This document shows, piece by piece, positions 20,989-31,706 of a stretch of 64,000 nt of DNA (position 1 is its first letter; each line of letters opens with the position of its first letter). The DNA is from Zeugodacus cucurbitae (lineage: Eukaryota; Arthropoda; Insecta; Diptera; Tephritidae), in contig NC_071668.1 of assembly GCF_028554725.1 (NCBI RefSeq), positions 15,855,501 through 15,919,500 of the forward strand, read 5' to 3'. The translations under genes and the position numbers were made by a program. The notes below the pieces were generated by a model. The model did not search any database. It saw nothing but the letters and a program-made list of their open reading frames with translations, and was not told where the DNA came from.

Positions 20989-21499
20989 TCAAAGATCAGA
21001 CAATGATATTCTTATAGGATTTTCATCGCTGAACACGAATATGACCTCCAAAAGTGCCTATCACGTCGAAATTTTGAGCAAAATGGACTCAAAATCTCAT
21101 AAAACCCTGTTTTTGGCCTTTTTTGATCACGTCTAGAGAATTATGCTGACGTGCTAGAAGTCTCTAATTAGGCTTAAATTGAAGCTTAAACTGTCAACTA
21201 TAAGAGTCAAAACGAAAAAGTTTTGAATCAGTCAAAAATTTTCATATAGCACAACTTCATGTGCGCGCCGTAGTGCCCTAGTGTACCGCTCTATGAGTGC
21301 AAGACTTCTAGCACGTCAGCATAATTCTCTAAACGTGATCAAAAAAGGGCAAAAACAGGATTTTTTGAGACTTTGAGTCCATTTTGCTCAAAATCTCGAC
21401 GTGATAGGCACTTTTGGAGGTAATATTCGTGTTCAGCGATGAAAATCCTATAAGAATATCATTGTCTGATCTTTGATGCATTTTTTGTGTCGACCAGTG
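20989..21499. mobile_element. Foldback element with arms of about 170 bp, mariner-like right end
   Basis: The left arm (20989 to about 21160) and right arm (about 21303 to 21476) are near-perfect inverted repeats, starting TCAAAGATCAGACAATG on the left and its complement on the right, around a spacer of about 140 bp. The right arm continues to a terminus ending TGTGTCGACCAGTG next to TA; the matching outer end is missing on the left. Spacer A has GAATAAGTGG at the right junction where this element has CAGTGTAAGTGG, so insertion at TA is likely, with later loss of the left end and neighbouring DNA. No coding sequence. Confidence 0.75.
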
Positions 21500-21992
21500 T
21501 AAGTGGATAAAATTGTATTTCATTCACTCTGCTAAGTCTAATATATTAAATGAAATAAACAAATTTTTTTCTTGAAGAAATTGGTCAAGCTCTTTTATTA
21601 TAAATCGATTTAGAGCTTATGAGGATAGGTGGATTTCAGGAGTTGAAACAAGGGTATTTTTACAATTATTGTTATATACATTTAACATATATCTGATTGG
21701 ATAGGATAAGCAAACCAATATTCGAATCAGCTGTTCTGCTATTTATTCATGGGGAAAAATTAGCAAGACATGTTTTTGGAATTGTAATCATATAATTAGT
21801 TCAAAATATTCATTAAACACAAAAAATATAATTAAAATGAGAAATTATTTCAGCTTTTATTTTATTTGGCAATGAAAGTAGCGGGAAAAAAAGAAAGTTT
21901 TAAGGAATCACAGTAGAACGCTTTATGCTCAAAGGAAGTCAAAAATAGTAATTATTTTTATGTAAAAATGTATATATTTAAGTGTATATATA

Positions 21993-22218
21993 CAGTGGAA
22001 CTTCTTTAACTCAAATTACCATAATCCACAAAAACAACTTTGAGGAAATTTGTATGGAATTGCCTTTCAATGCCACTTCAGGAGTTCGAGTTATGGAGAA
22101 CTTCGAGTTATAGAAATTCGAGTTATGGAAGGAAATTTGTATGTAATTTGATTTTTAAACGCTATTGCAATTTAAAAGTTCAAGTAATGGAGATCTTCGA
22201 GTTATGGAAGTTCCACTG
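21993..22218. mobile_element. Tigger/pogo-like MITE, spacer B copy (226 bp)
   Basis: Same element and position as 14991-15200, with TA on both sides and the right end ending TTCCACTG, a better match to the left end than in A. It has one extra copy of the TTCGAGTTATGGA-type word, which explains the length difference. Confidence 0.72.
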
Positions 22219-22368
22219 TATATTGTTTAACTTTTATATAAAAAGATAGATATTTCCATGATCTAATCTGAATTACTTATTTTGTAAATTTTTTAGAATA
22301 TTTTATTTTTTTCCGTTGAATTCAATAATTACGTCATTTAGAGTTCTTATCTTATTTTTTAATAATAA

Positions 22369-25219
22369 CACTGTCCAACAGCATTTTTGGAACAGAATAG
22401 CGACTCTATAATTCTGAAAGGGTATGTTGAGTAGATCATTTTTGTAGAACAAACTTATGGTCCAGCACGTCTGAGTTTTTTTTTTACAGTGGGTCAAAGT
22501 TTTCATTTTTTGGTCGAAGGGAGCATTATACTATATGAGGATTATTTTTGTGGAAGATCTTAACCCTCTAACTGGTTTCTTTTGGGTCAATTTGACCCTT
22601 TTTTCGAGAAAATCAAAAAATATCCTTTAAAAAAGGACATTTAAGGGTTAAAATATTCTACGGAAATGTTTGGCGGAAAATTTCAGTGGGGGTCACCAAA
22701 GACACCATTGTTGTAAATAAAGCTCTTTACGATTAATTGGCAAAATTACACGCCAACATATACAAAGTAGGTGAAAACGTCAAGTTCGGCCGGGCCAAAC
22801 ACTGAATTCTCGCGTCTAGTCAGCTGTGACTTACAAATCGGGTGTGATAAAATTAGGCATAATTGACTTACTAAGCAGTACATATCGGGTGTGATTTTTA
22901 CTAAAATTAATATAAAAAAGAACAATTAAAGCTTAAATAAGCATGGCGGATTCTGTTTGCAAATTAAGAGATTGGTTTTGTTTTATTTGTGGACATTTTA
23001 CGCACCTTCAATGCAGAAGAAAGATATTCCCTACAATTGAAGAACCATATTTTCTTTTCTTTGGAATACGATTTTTATGTGAAACTTGGATACCAAAAAC
23101 TGTATGTACTACTTGCGAAAGTGGTCTTTTGACCTGGTACAAAGGCGGTACTAAGGCGCTGCCATTTTCTGCGCCTATTATATGGATTGAACCTGAAAAT
23201 CACAAATCAGATACATGCTATTTCTGCGTAAATTACAAATTTGGTAGAAGCCAAAGGCACCACGCGATAATGACATACGAAGCAACAAATAATGTCATTT
23301 TACCAGAAGTGCGCTGTGAAGGTGTTCCGGTGCCTCAACCGCCTACACATACATTTTCGGAAAATATAACATACGCCAATACAGAAATAACAACGGCGGT
23401 TGAAAACATATCAGATATAAGTTACTTGCCTCCTGGTGGTTTAAACATATGTCCTAATTTGATAGACCAAGCTTATTTTGAAGATCTTGTAAGAGATTTA
23501 GGACTAACAAAATAGAAAGCTGAAATATTATGTTCCAGATTGAAAAACAGCAATTTGATAAAAGCCGATGTAAAAGTTACATCGCCAAGAAAAAGACACG
23601 CCGATTTAGAAAGTTATTTTAAAAAATCAGAAGAACTTGTGTACTGTTGCAGTATTGAAGAGGTTCTAAAATATCTAAAGCTTCCACTGGACTCTTCCGC
23701 TTGGCGACTATTTATAGATAGTTCAAAACACAGCTTAAAAACAGTTTTACTGCACAATGGAAATCAGCATCCATCAATACCGGTTGCGTATTCCACAAAA
23801 AGGAGGAAACATACGCAAATATTTCAAATCTCTTAAATACAATTGAATACTATAAATATAAATGGGAAGTATGCGCAGACTTCAAAATGATTGCAATATT
23901 GACTGGAATGCAAACAGGATACACAAAATATATGTGCTTTCTTTGTAAATGGGATTCACGTGCTACCAGCAGCCATTATCATATTAAATATTTCGAAGAA
24001 CGTAAAGAAAATATTATTGGTGACTTAAATGTAATCCACTAATCTCTTGTCCCAAAAGATAAGGTCATACTTCCACCGCTGCATATTAAGTTGGGCGTGG
24101 TGAAAAATTTTATTAAAAGCTTAAATACACAAGGATATGCTTTCAAACGCATTCAAACAATTTTCCCCAGATTATCTGCAGCAAAATTAAAAGAAGGTAA
24201 AATACGGTTTTAAGAAATAATTTATTTCATTTAATGTAAACTACCTTTTCTAGGAATACTCGTTGGACCCGATATAAGAAAATTATTACAAGATGAAAAA
24301 TTGTATGGTCATCTGTCGGATATGCAAAAGACAGCATTTGACTTTATGCAGCTGGTTATATCAGAATTCCTTGGAAACTCAAAAGCACAAAACTATGCAG
24401 AAAATATTGAAAGCATGCTAATCGGTTTTAACAATATTGGCGTAAAGATGTCACTAAAGCTGCATTTTCTGCACTCTCATCTCAATTTTTTTAAAGAAAA
24501 CCTTGGAGCGGTTTCAGATGAACACGGTGAAAGGTTTCATCAGGATATAAAGGTATTGGAAGAAAGATTCAAAGGGAAATCCCAAACTGTAATGCTTGCT
24601 GAATACGTATGGGGCTTGTACAGAAACCTTGACACATCGGAACATTCAAGTCAAGCTAAATACAGGAAAGCACATTAAGTTTAATCTTTAATCCATTGTC
24701 CTACTATTGCTGAAGCAAAAAAATAAATATGTACATACTATAATAAACCACTATTAAAACAAAATTATAATTTATCAATCGTAAAGAGCTTTATTTACAA
24801 CAATGGTGTCTTTGGTGACCCCCACTGAAATTTTCCGCCAAACATTTCCGTAGAATATTTTACTCCATAAATGTCCTTTTTTAAAGGATATTTTTTGATT
24901 TTCTCGAAAAAATGGTCAAATTGACCCATAAAGAAACCAGTTAGAGGGTTAAGATCTTCCACAAAAATAATCCTCATGCAATTCCACAATACAACTCTGA
25001 CCATAAGAATTCTCTCAGACATTAACTTACAACATTTTTTTCATATAGTATAATGCTCCCTTCGACCAAAAAATGAAAACTTTGACCCACTGTAAAAAAA
25101 AACTCAGACGTACTGGACCATAAGTTTGTTCTACAAAAATGATCTACTCAACATACCCTTTCAGAATTATAGGGTCGCTATTCTGTTCCATTCAAAAAGT
25201 CTTCATTTGTTGGACAGTG
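22369..25219. mobile_element. CACTG-ended DNA transposon with long inverted repeats (2851 bp)
   Basis: Begins CACTGTCCAACA and ends with its exact complement. TAA flanks both ends (22366-22368 and 25220-25222), and spacer A has the empty site ACATAATTATATTTT at 15344-15358. The inverted arms are long, about 22369-22736 and 24776-25219. The right arm keeps a segment of about 60 bp that the left has lost, and the left arm has a palindrome GGGTCAATTTGACCC. The middle holds a broken transposase-like gene. CACTG ends with a 3-bp target would fit the CACTA/Mirage/Chapaev group, but that placement is inference. Confidence 0.82.
22943..24678 (+). pseudogene. Transposase-like gene of the CACTG element, broken, one intron
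   Basis: The product matches a family I recall from many invertebrate genomes as uncharacterised, transposon-borne proteins. The N-terminal part has CxxC pairs (CFICG, CTTC, CYFC). Later segments carry the conserved words RLFIDSSK (about 23705-23730), CADFK (about 23872-23886), CFLCKWDSRA, PPLHIKLGVVKNF, and HFLHSHLNFF with SDEHGERFHQD (near 24510-24545). The acidic residues of FIDSSK, CADFK and SDEHGE are plausible DDE catalytic residues. Lesions: TAG at 23513-23515, a frameshift near 23795-23805, TAA at 24040-24042. A 57-bp GT-AG intron (24197-24253) joins KLKEG to ILVGPDIRKL. It starts at ATG 22943 and stops at 24676-24678. Confidence 0.75.
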
Positions 25220-25476
25220 TAATTATATTTTTTCCAAAGAATTTTAACGGCAAATCAGAATAAATTTGAACAAAATGTCTCAAATCTGCCAGCCCTGAAG
25301 CTCTTGGTTTGTTTCTGATAGTTAAACCGATAAAATTGGTTTCCATGACACCTAAAACCAATAGAATTTCTGATTCGAACATCAAACCAATAATATCAGA
25401 ATTCATGAGAGGAACCAGAATTTTTTGTCTGTTTGAATTCTGATTCCGACAACTGTCAGATTCCACAACAACCCTG

Positions 25477-25737
25477 AATATTTTCCAAATTTTGAAACCC
25501 ACCCAACTCCTTAAAATCTCTTTACGCAATCAATCAAATAAATTCTTTTAGATATCGAAACAAAAATTTTTTATATAAATTTGTTCATTTTCTATATTTT
25601 CAGTCTTTTTTGATTTTATATGGTATTTTCTCTACAATCTAATTTAACTAAAAATCTTAAAAATTTAGGTAACAACTCACGACTATGATACTACAATTTT
25701 ACATTAATGTAGAGATCTATTTCTATAATAAATTAGT
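25477..25737. other. 3' untranslated flank of hsp70 copy 3
   Basis: Same AU-rich flank as for copy 2 with small deletions (for example TATATAAATTTGTTC near 25571 and loss of a TTGTTA word near 25650). It includes the conserved GGTAACAACTCACGACTATG block. Nothing else is recognised. Confidence 0.55.
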
Positions 25738-27648
25738 TTAATCTACTTCTTCAACAGTGGGTCCAGTATGTCCACCATTGAATCCGCCCGCTTGTTGACC
25801 ACAAGACGCTCCTTGTGCACCACCGCTATGTAGTTTTGTCATGAGTGGTGTACAAAGTTTGGTGAGCATGTTCATTTTGTCTTCGTACTCTTCTTTGTCG
25901 GCCAATGAGTTGGCATCCAGCCACTTGATGGTGTCATCACAAGCCTTCAACGCTTCACTCTTCTCCTGAGCACTCAATTTATCACCAGCACCGTCCAACG
26001 CTTGCTTCACGCCAAACACATAACTCTCCAAGTTATTTCTGGCCCCGATCTTATTGCGTTGTCGTTCATCTTCTTCGGCATAACGTTCCGCCTCGTTCAC
26101 CATGCGATCGATTTCGGATTGTGAAAGACGTCCTTTGTCGTTCTTGATGGTGATGTTCTTGGCATTGCCTGAACTCATTTCCTTCGCTGCTACGTTCAGA
26201 ATACCATTGGCGTCCAGATCAAAGGTTACCTCAATCTGTGGCACTCCACGTGGTGCAGGCGGTATGCCGGACAAGTCGAAGGTACCCAGTCGATTGTTAT
26301 CCTTGGTCATCACACGTTCACCCTCATACACTTGGATTGTGACACCAGGTTGGTTGTCGGAGTATGTTGAGAATGTCTGAGTTTGTTTGCATGGAATTCG
26401 GCAATTTCGTTCAATGATCTTCGTCATAACACCACCAGCCGTTTCGATACCCAAAGACAATGGTGCTACGTCGACCAACAGCACATCCTGAATTTCACTG
26501 CTCTTGTCACCACTTAGGATAGCAGCTTGAACGGCTGCACCATATGCAACCGCCTCATCCGGATTGATTGAGAGATTCAGACTCTTGCCACAGAAGAACG
26601 ACTGTAGTAGACTTTGTACCTTTGGAATACGTGTGGAACCACCGACCAATACGATGTCATGTATCTGATTTTTGTCCATCTTCGCGTCTTTCAACGCTTT
26701 CTCTACTGGATCCAACGTCTGACGGAATAGGTCGGCACACAATTCTTCAAAGCGGGCTCGTGACACTTTCGTGTAAAAGTCAACTCCTTCGAATAGTGCA
26801 TCAACTTCGATGGTGGCTTCGGTGCTCGATGACAATGTACGTTTCGCACGTTCAGCTGCTGTACGTAGACGACGTAATGCTCTTGGATTCGAACGCAGAT
26901 CCTTTTTGTACTTTCGTTTGAACTCATCAGCCAAGTGTGTAACCAGTCGGTTGTCGAAGTCTTCACCACCAAGATGTGTGTCACCAGCAGTTGCACGCAC
27001 TTCGAATAATGAGCCCTCGTCAATGGTCAAGATGGAGACATCAAAAGTACCACCGCCCAAATCGAAGATCAGAACATTACGTTCACCTTTCAGATTCTTA
27101 TCCAGACCGTAGGCTAAGGCGGCTGCTGTGGGTTCATTGATGATTCGCAGTACATTCAAACCAGCAATACGACCGGCATCCTTTGTGGCCTGTCTCTGTG
27201 AGTCATTGAAGTAAGCTGGTACTGTGATGACGGCGTCTGTCACTGTTGTGCCCAGATATGCCTCAGCGGTCTCCTTCATTTTGGTCAACACCATGGACGA
27301 GATTTCTTCTGGTGCAAAGCGTTTGTTCTCACCTTTGTACTCCACGCTGATCTTTGGTTTGCCACCGTCGCTCACCACTTTGAATGGCCAATGTTTGACA
27401 TCCTCCATAATTTTCGGATCGTCATACTTGCGTCCAATCAATCGCTTCGCGTCGAATACTGTGTTCTTTGGATTCATGGCCACCTGGTTCTTTGCCGCAT
27501 CGCCAATGAGTCGTTCCGAATCTGTGAAGGCAACATAACTGGGTGTTGTGCGGTTGCCTTGGTCGTTGGCGATGATCTCCACTTTGCCGTGTTGGAAGAC
27601 ACCAACACAGGAGTATGTTGTTCCCAAATCAATACCAATTGCTACCAT
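25738..27648 (-). CDS. hsp70: Heat shock protein 70, copy 3 (636 aa, intact)
   Basis: Intact cytosolic Hsp70 with all ATPase motifs and EEVD. It is the most divergent protein of the array together with copy 6, which is identical: T487A at the end of the beta-sandwich substrate-binding region, A535G in the lid, and T594M in the C-terminal lid helices. These are mild changes and none touches a catalytic residue. DNA variants such as TTCTCACCTTTGTACTCCAC (about 27328-27347) reappear in copy 4, a sign of sequence exchange. Confidence 0.98.
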   Translation of the reverse strand: MVAIGIDLGTTYSCVGVFQHGKVEIIANDQGNRTTPSYVAFTDSERLIGDAAKNQVAMNPKNTVFDAKRLIGRKYDDPKIMEDVKHWPFKVVSDGGKPKISVEYKGENKRFAPEEISSMVLTKMKETAEAYLGTTVTDAVITVPAYFNDSQRQATKDAGRIAGLNVLRIINEPTAAALAYGLDKNLKGERNVLIFDLGGGTFDVSILTIDEGSLFEVRATAGDTHLGGEDFDNRLVTHLADEFKRKYKKDLRSNPRALRRLRTAAERAKRTLSSSTEATIEVDALFEGVDFYTKVSRARFEELCADLFRQTLDPVEKALKDAKMDKNQIHDIVLVGGSTRIPKVQSLLQSFFCGKSLNLSINPDEAVAYGAAVQAAILSGDKSSEIQDVLLVDVAPLSLGIETAGGVMTKIIERNCRIPCKQTQTFSTYSDNQPGVTIQVYEGERVMTKDNNRLGTFDLSGIPPAPRGVPQIEVTFDLDANGILNVAAKEMSSGNAKNITIKNDKGRLSQSEIDRMVNEAERYAEEDERQRNKIGARNNLESYVFGVKQALDGAGDKLSAQEKSEALKACDDTIKWLDANSLADKEEYEDKMNMLTKLCTPLMTKLHSGGAQGASCGQQAGGFNGGHTGPTVEEVD

Positions 27649-27810
27649 TTTGACTTGTGTTTTTCTTATACTTATTCTTCACTTGGAACTTTTTAATACT
27701 ATACTTTTTAAAACTTTTAAATTTATTTATATCACTTTGTGTGTTAAAAACACTTTCACGTTTGTTTATTACAATCTCTTGAAGAGTTGTTTATACTTTG
27801 CTTGCTTATT

Positions 27811-27948
27811 GAATTCTGAAACGAAGAGCATTCACGGCTGGTATTTATACCAAAATCACTTTTCACCGAATATTCCGGATGCTCTTTCTCGAAATTTCCA
27901 CAGCAATCTACTAGTTGGGTGGAAATTTCTATGCGCATTGTCGCTCTC
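27811..27948 (-). promoter_or_regulatory. Heat-shock promoter of hsp70 copy 3
   Basis: On the minus strand: GAGAG (27944-27948), HSE dimers at 27922-27929, 27891-27898 and 27868-27875, TATAAATA at 27842-27849, start region at 27811-27819. One base differs from the other copies between TATA and the first HSE (CACTTTTCACC for CACTCTTCACC). Confidence 0.88.
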
Positions 27949-28812
27949 GCATGCTCTGCATTAATATTATTATCAATTCTACATACAAACACAGGTATTT
28001 TGACTTTGTAGCCGGCAATTTAAGTATGAGAGAATCACAACAATAACTCTCTTCTCCCACAGCTGTTTAATGTCGCACAGTGGGGTTTATCAATTAATAT
28101 GGTAAAACTATTATAGTTAAAATAAATAACTTTTTTACTAAAACTAAATAATAACGGTTTGTCATTAAAACATATTGGTTATACCAATCCAAACGAGCTG
28201 AGATAATTCATCAGAAAATTTAAAAAGCTGATAAATTTATCGTGATAAATAAATGAATGATAAGAATAAGAAATTTATTTAATAGGATAGCGATTACAAT
28301 AAAAAAATAATTTAAAATAACTGTAAGGATTTTGATCAGCTTGTAAATTATATTTTTAATGAGTTCATTTTACTATTACATAGGAAACCTACGAAGAACT
28401 TGAAGAAAAGCTAATTTAAAATAATTGTTGGAAATATTTGTTCAACCAGACATCTATGTATGTATCTGTTATATACTAGGGAGAAAGTAGTATATTGCAC
28501 AGAAATATGACACTGTGCTTATTTGTTTGTTACGAAAAGGAATCAAAATAAAAGAAATGATACAAAATACTCTTAAATATTATTCTAGAAATTTTTATAT
28601 TATATGTATTTAGAAATGGACATTTTCATATACATATAAGAGGGATGATAGCTCAAAAATACTCAAAAAGTTGTAGATACTTTTAACGAATTAAATGCAT
28701 GGTTTTGTATAGTGAAGACAAAGTCTCTAGAGCTTTGAGTTCTCTTTGAAGAGTACATACTCTTTTCATAACATATTGCGTATATAAAGGTGCATCGCAC
28801 ACATTTTCTGAT
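27949..28812. other. Upstream spacer of copy 3, no gene
   Basis: Equivalent to 6667-7531 with scattered substitutions. It holds the GAGA cluster near 28047-28061 and AT-rich sequence, with no mobile element recognised. Confidence 0.55.
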
Positions 28813-29064
28813 ACATATGTATATAATACTATGCCGACATCTGTTAGATTCTAGAACATTTAGGTATATATGTAACATACATATGTAGGTTAAATGTAAA
28901 TATGTATGTATAGACGTATTGTTATTTGCTGGGGCAAAAGAAAATTAACGTTCTAGAAATTTCTGCAATTTAACGATCATTATTTGGAAATAAAATAATA
29001 AAATATTAAAAATGAATATTATACACAAATAAGAAATTCTTGTATGGCCTATGGCCTAAGTTTA

Positions 29065-29561
29065 AGGGAGGGGTAGGGTTTCAGCGTAAAAAAATCACTT
29101 TTTTGTGATTTTTTATCTCAAATATCGATTAAGCAATTTTATTCAAACCTTCTATACATTATTGAGCATAGTTTTGACTATGTTCTGTAAATTTTTCATG
29201 CAAAAATATTAAACCATTAGCCCGTGACAGAGCTTCCCCTAGGACGTCTTGAGAAAAAAGTGAATCAATTTAGCGGTGTTCACTGTAACTCGGGCGGAAA
29301 TTATCCGAAAATGAAAAACCATAAAAATTTAGTTAAATTTTAAACAAATCTTCCACCCAACGTTCTCTGATTATTATTTTTTTATTTAAAAATTTTTGGC
29401 GGCCATCTAAAGTGTGAACCGTTATTTTCGACTAAAAATGTTAAAAAATTGTTACTAAACGTAGGGGGGAGGTATTTTATATGAAGAAAATGTGTTCAAA
29501 GTTTGAAATGAATCGGTCGAGTAGTTTTCAAATGGCGGTGAACACGGACTTCAAAACAGTA
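29065..29561. mobile_element. GGGGTA-type MITE, spacer C copy, right end deleted
   Basis: The left end and TTA flank are as in A and B. A segment of about 33 bp (the TTTCTGCCATTTTCAGGG part) is missing near 29437, and the element stops at CTTCAAAACAGTA, running directly into GCCCTATAGG of the flank, so the right third and its inverted repeat are lost. Confidence 0.7.
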
Positions 29562-29817
29562 GCCCTATAGGAATTATAGGAGGAGCCCACTCAGCTAATA
29601 TCAAAAATAGGAAAATGGGGTTGGTGATCGCTCCCAAACGTCAACCTTACCTTCGAGCGGTACCCGCTATTCTTTACGAACGAGGCTCTGACGACCGAAT
29701 AGAGGCGGTATAACTTTAGCACCAACGAAACACCTAATAATCTTAAATCCTCTGATTACCGAAACCGAAAAAATTTTGGATCAGTAATTGATATCCATAC
29801 GTAATCTTATATCCAAA

Positions 29818-30153
29818 AGTCCCGCTACCTTCGGCATGTTGGATAAAGTCTGGAGATCGACGCATACATATGTATAGGTATCCAGACGTATGAAGCTAAA
29901 AGTAATCGATTCAAGCGTGAAATTTATTGTCTTATATGGCTATGAGACGTGGAATATTGCAGTGATTGTCTTGCAAACGCTACCATCTTTTATCAATCGA
30001 TGTCTTCGAAAGATTATGTGGATATTCTGGTCCAACGTTATTAGCAACACAGGCCTGTGGCCCGTAACAAAACAACTACCGATCCATATCGAAATTCGAC
30101 GTCGTAAATGGAAGAGGATCGGCAACACTTTGCGAAAACCTCACACCGGTACT
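29818..30153 (+). pseudogene. LINE reverse-transcriptase relic, spacer C copy
   Basis: Same relic as at 9976. Here the first lesion is absent: the codon that is TGA in A and B reads TGG (KVWRSTH near 29847), matching what the family should have, so C keeps the older state. The TAG before VSRRMKLKV remains. The open frame continues past the recognisable part to 30330 without family similarity. Confidence 0.68.
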
Positions 30154-30815
30154 AATAGAAAAGTCGAAGCAGACGCATATAAAGCGGTTATTCTTGGAGG
30201 GAAATTCAAATTATATAAGATTAATTATAATTTGTTTATTGAGGCCCTATGTGTGAAGCGTCTTCATATTTTTTGGAATCAACTCACTTTTTTTCAGATA
30301 CATATATATGTATGTGTACAAATTGTCTGATATATGCAATATAAAGTGAAATGGAGGTTTGGAAAAACTCTTATTCGGTAAATGAGAATAGAAGGAGTAT
30401 TTCTGGATCAGGCTATGCGAGGACTTTTATAATTATAATTTGAGTCAAATTGGTTGAGCAGTATTAACCTAAAAGTAGGCTATAAGACGCGTCTCATTTC
30501 TGATATGAGTTAGATATAACGCTCCTGTATCATCCTTGTAGCTAAATTACACCTTCAAGTCCTAATTATTTACAATCAAAAGCTGTACTGAAATATGACT
30601 ACACCTATTAAAGGACAGGTCTCCACAAACCAAACCATATGCAAAACTCTTTCAAGTACCAAGGAACACTCGTACCAATTTTTTTTCAGATTCTGAGTTC
30701 TCAAGTTATCACTTTCATGGCAGACGGACGAACAGTTGGAAATCGCGTAATCAATTCGTGTCGTCAGTCAACAGATGTCTGTTTTTTATTATGTTAAAAG
30801 TTTATTATAATATAA

Positions 30816-31701
30816 CAAGTAAGGAAGGGTTAAGTTCGGGTGTAACCGAACATTTTATACTCTCGCAATTTATTTATTTAACTTTATTTATATTATATAA
30901 TACACATTTTGACCCACATATTCGTCATATATATTGTATAAAGTCCATTGAAAGTTGGAAACCATAATATTAGGTTAGAAGCACCAAGGTCCTCGTGTTC
31001 GATATATGGGGCCATAAAAATCTATGGTCCGATTGCGGCAAAGTTCTGCACCGATATCTTCACTAGTGCTTACTTTATATATATATTGTAAAGTAAACGA
31101 ATCAGATCGTCTAATTTTAAACCTAACTTTTGTATGGGAGGTGGGCGTGGTTATAATCCGATTTCTTTCATTTTAGGACTGCATTAGGAAGTGGCTAAAA
31201 AAAACGACTGCAGAAAGTTTGGTTTATATAGCTCTATTGGTTTGCGAAATATGTAGGGGGCGGGACCACGGGGGCGGGACCACGCCCACTTCCCCAAAAA
31301 AATTACATCCAAATATGCCCCTTCATAGTGCGATCCTTCATACCAAATTTTATTTCCATAGCTTTATTTATGGCTTAGTTATGGCACTTTTTGTGTTTTC
31401 GGTTTTCGCCATTTTGTGGGCGTGGCAGTGGTCCGATTTTGCTCATTTTCGAAAGCAACCTTCCTATGGTGCCAAGAAATAAGTGTGCCAAGTTTCATCA
31501 AGATATCTTAATTTTTCTCAAGTTACAGCTTGCACAGACGGACGGACGGACAGACAGACATTCGGATTTGAACTCTACTCTTCATCCTGATCACTTTGGT
31601 ATATATAACCCTATATCCAACTCGTTTAGTTTTGAGTGTTACAAACAACCCTTATGTGAACAAAACTATAATACTCTCTTTAGCAACTTTTGTTGCGAGA
31701 G
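30816..31701. mobile_element. Hairpin-ended dispersed repeat, spacer C copy (886 bp)
   Basis: Same family as 1184-3314, with both ends well preserved: CAAGTAAGG plus the GTTCGGGTGTAACCGAAC hairpin on the left, TTGTTGCGAGAG on the right. Flanked by TATAA at 30811-30815 and 31702-31706, a probable 5-bp target duplication. A 14-bp GGGGGCGGGACCAC direct duplication lies at about 31255-31282. The 87- and 124-codon frames inside it are repeat sequence with no domain. Confidence 0.72.
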
Positions 31702-31706
31702 TATAA

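Larger units (their letters stand above)
21688..25476. mobile_element. CAGGG-ended element, spacer B copy, left end deleted, host to two insertions
   Basis: Homologous to 14596-15588. The right end is fuller than in A: TTCCACAACAACCCTG preceded by GACAACTGTCAGA, followed by AATATTTTCC, giving an intact AAT flank. The left end has lost about 100 bp and begins in a rearranged ATCTGATTGGATAGG segment. It contains the Tigger-like MITE and, further right, the 2.85-kb CACTG-ended transposon. Confidence 0.65.
28813..30815. other. Shared intergenic block in spacer C
   Basis: Single copy of the block, with a truncated MITE and the reverse-transcriptase relic. It ends at TTATTATAATATAA, where the hairpin-ended repeat has inserted. 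In spacer A the corresponding place is next to the RTE target, so two unrelated elements inserted within a few tens of bases of each other in sister spacers. Confidence 0.6.
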
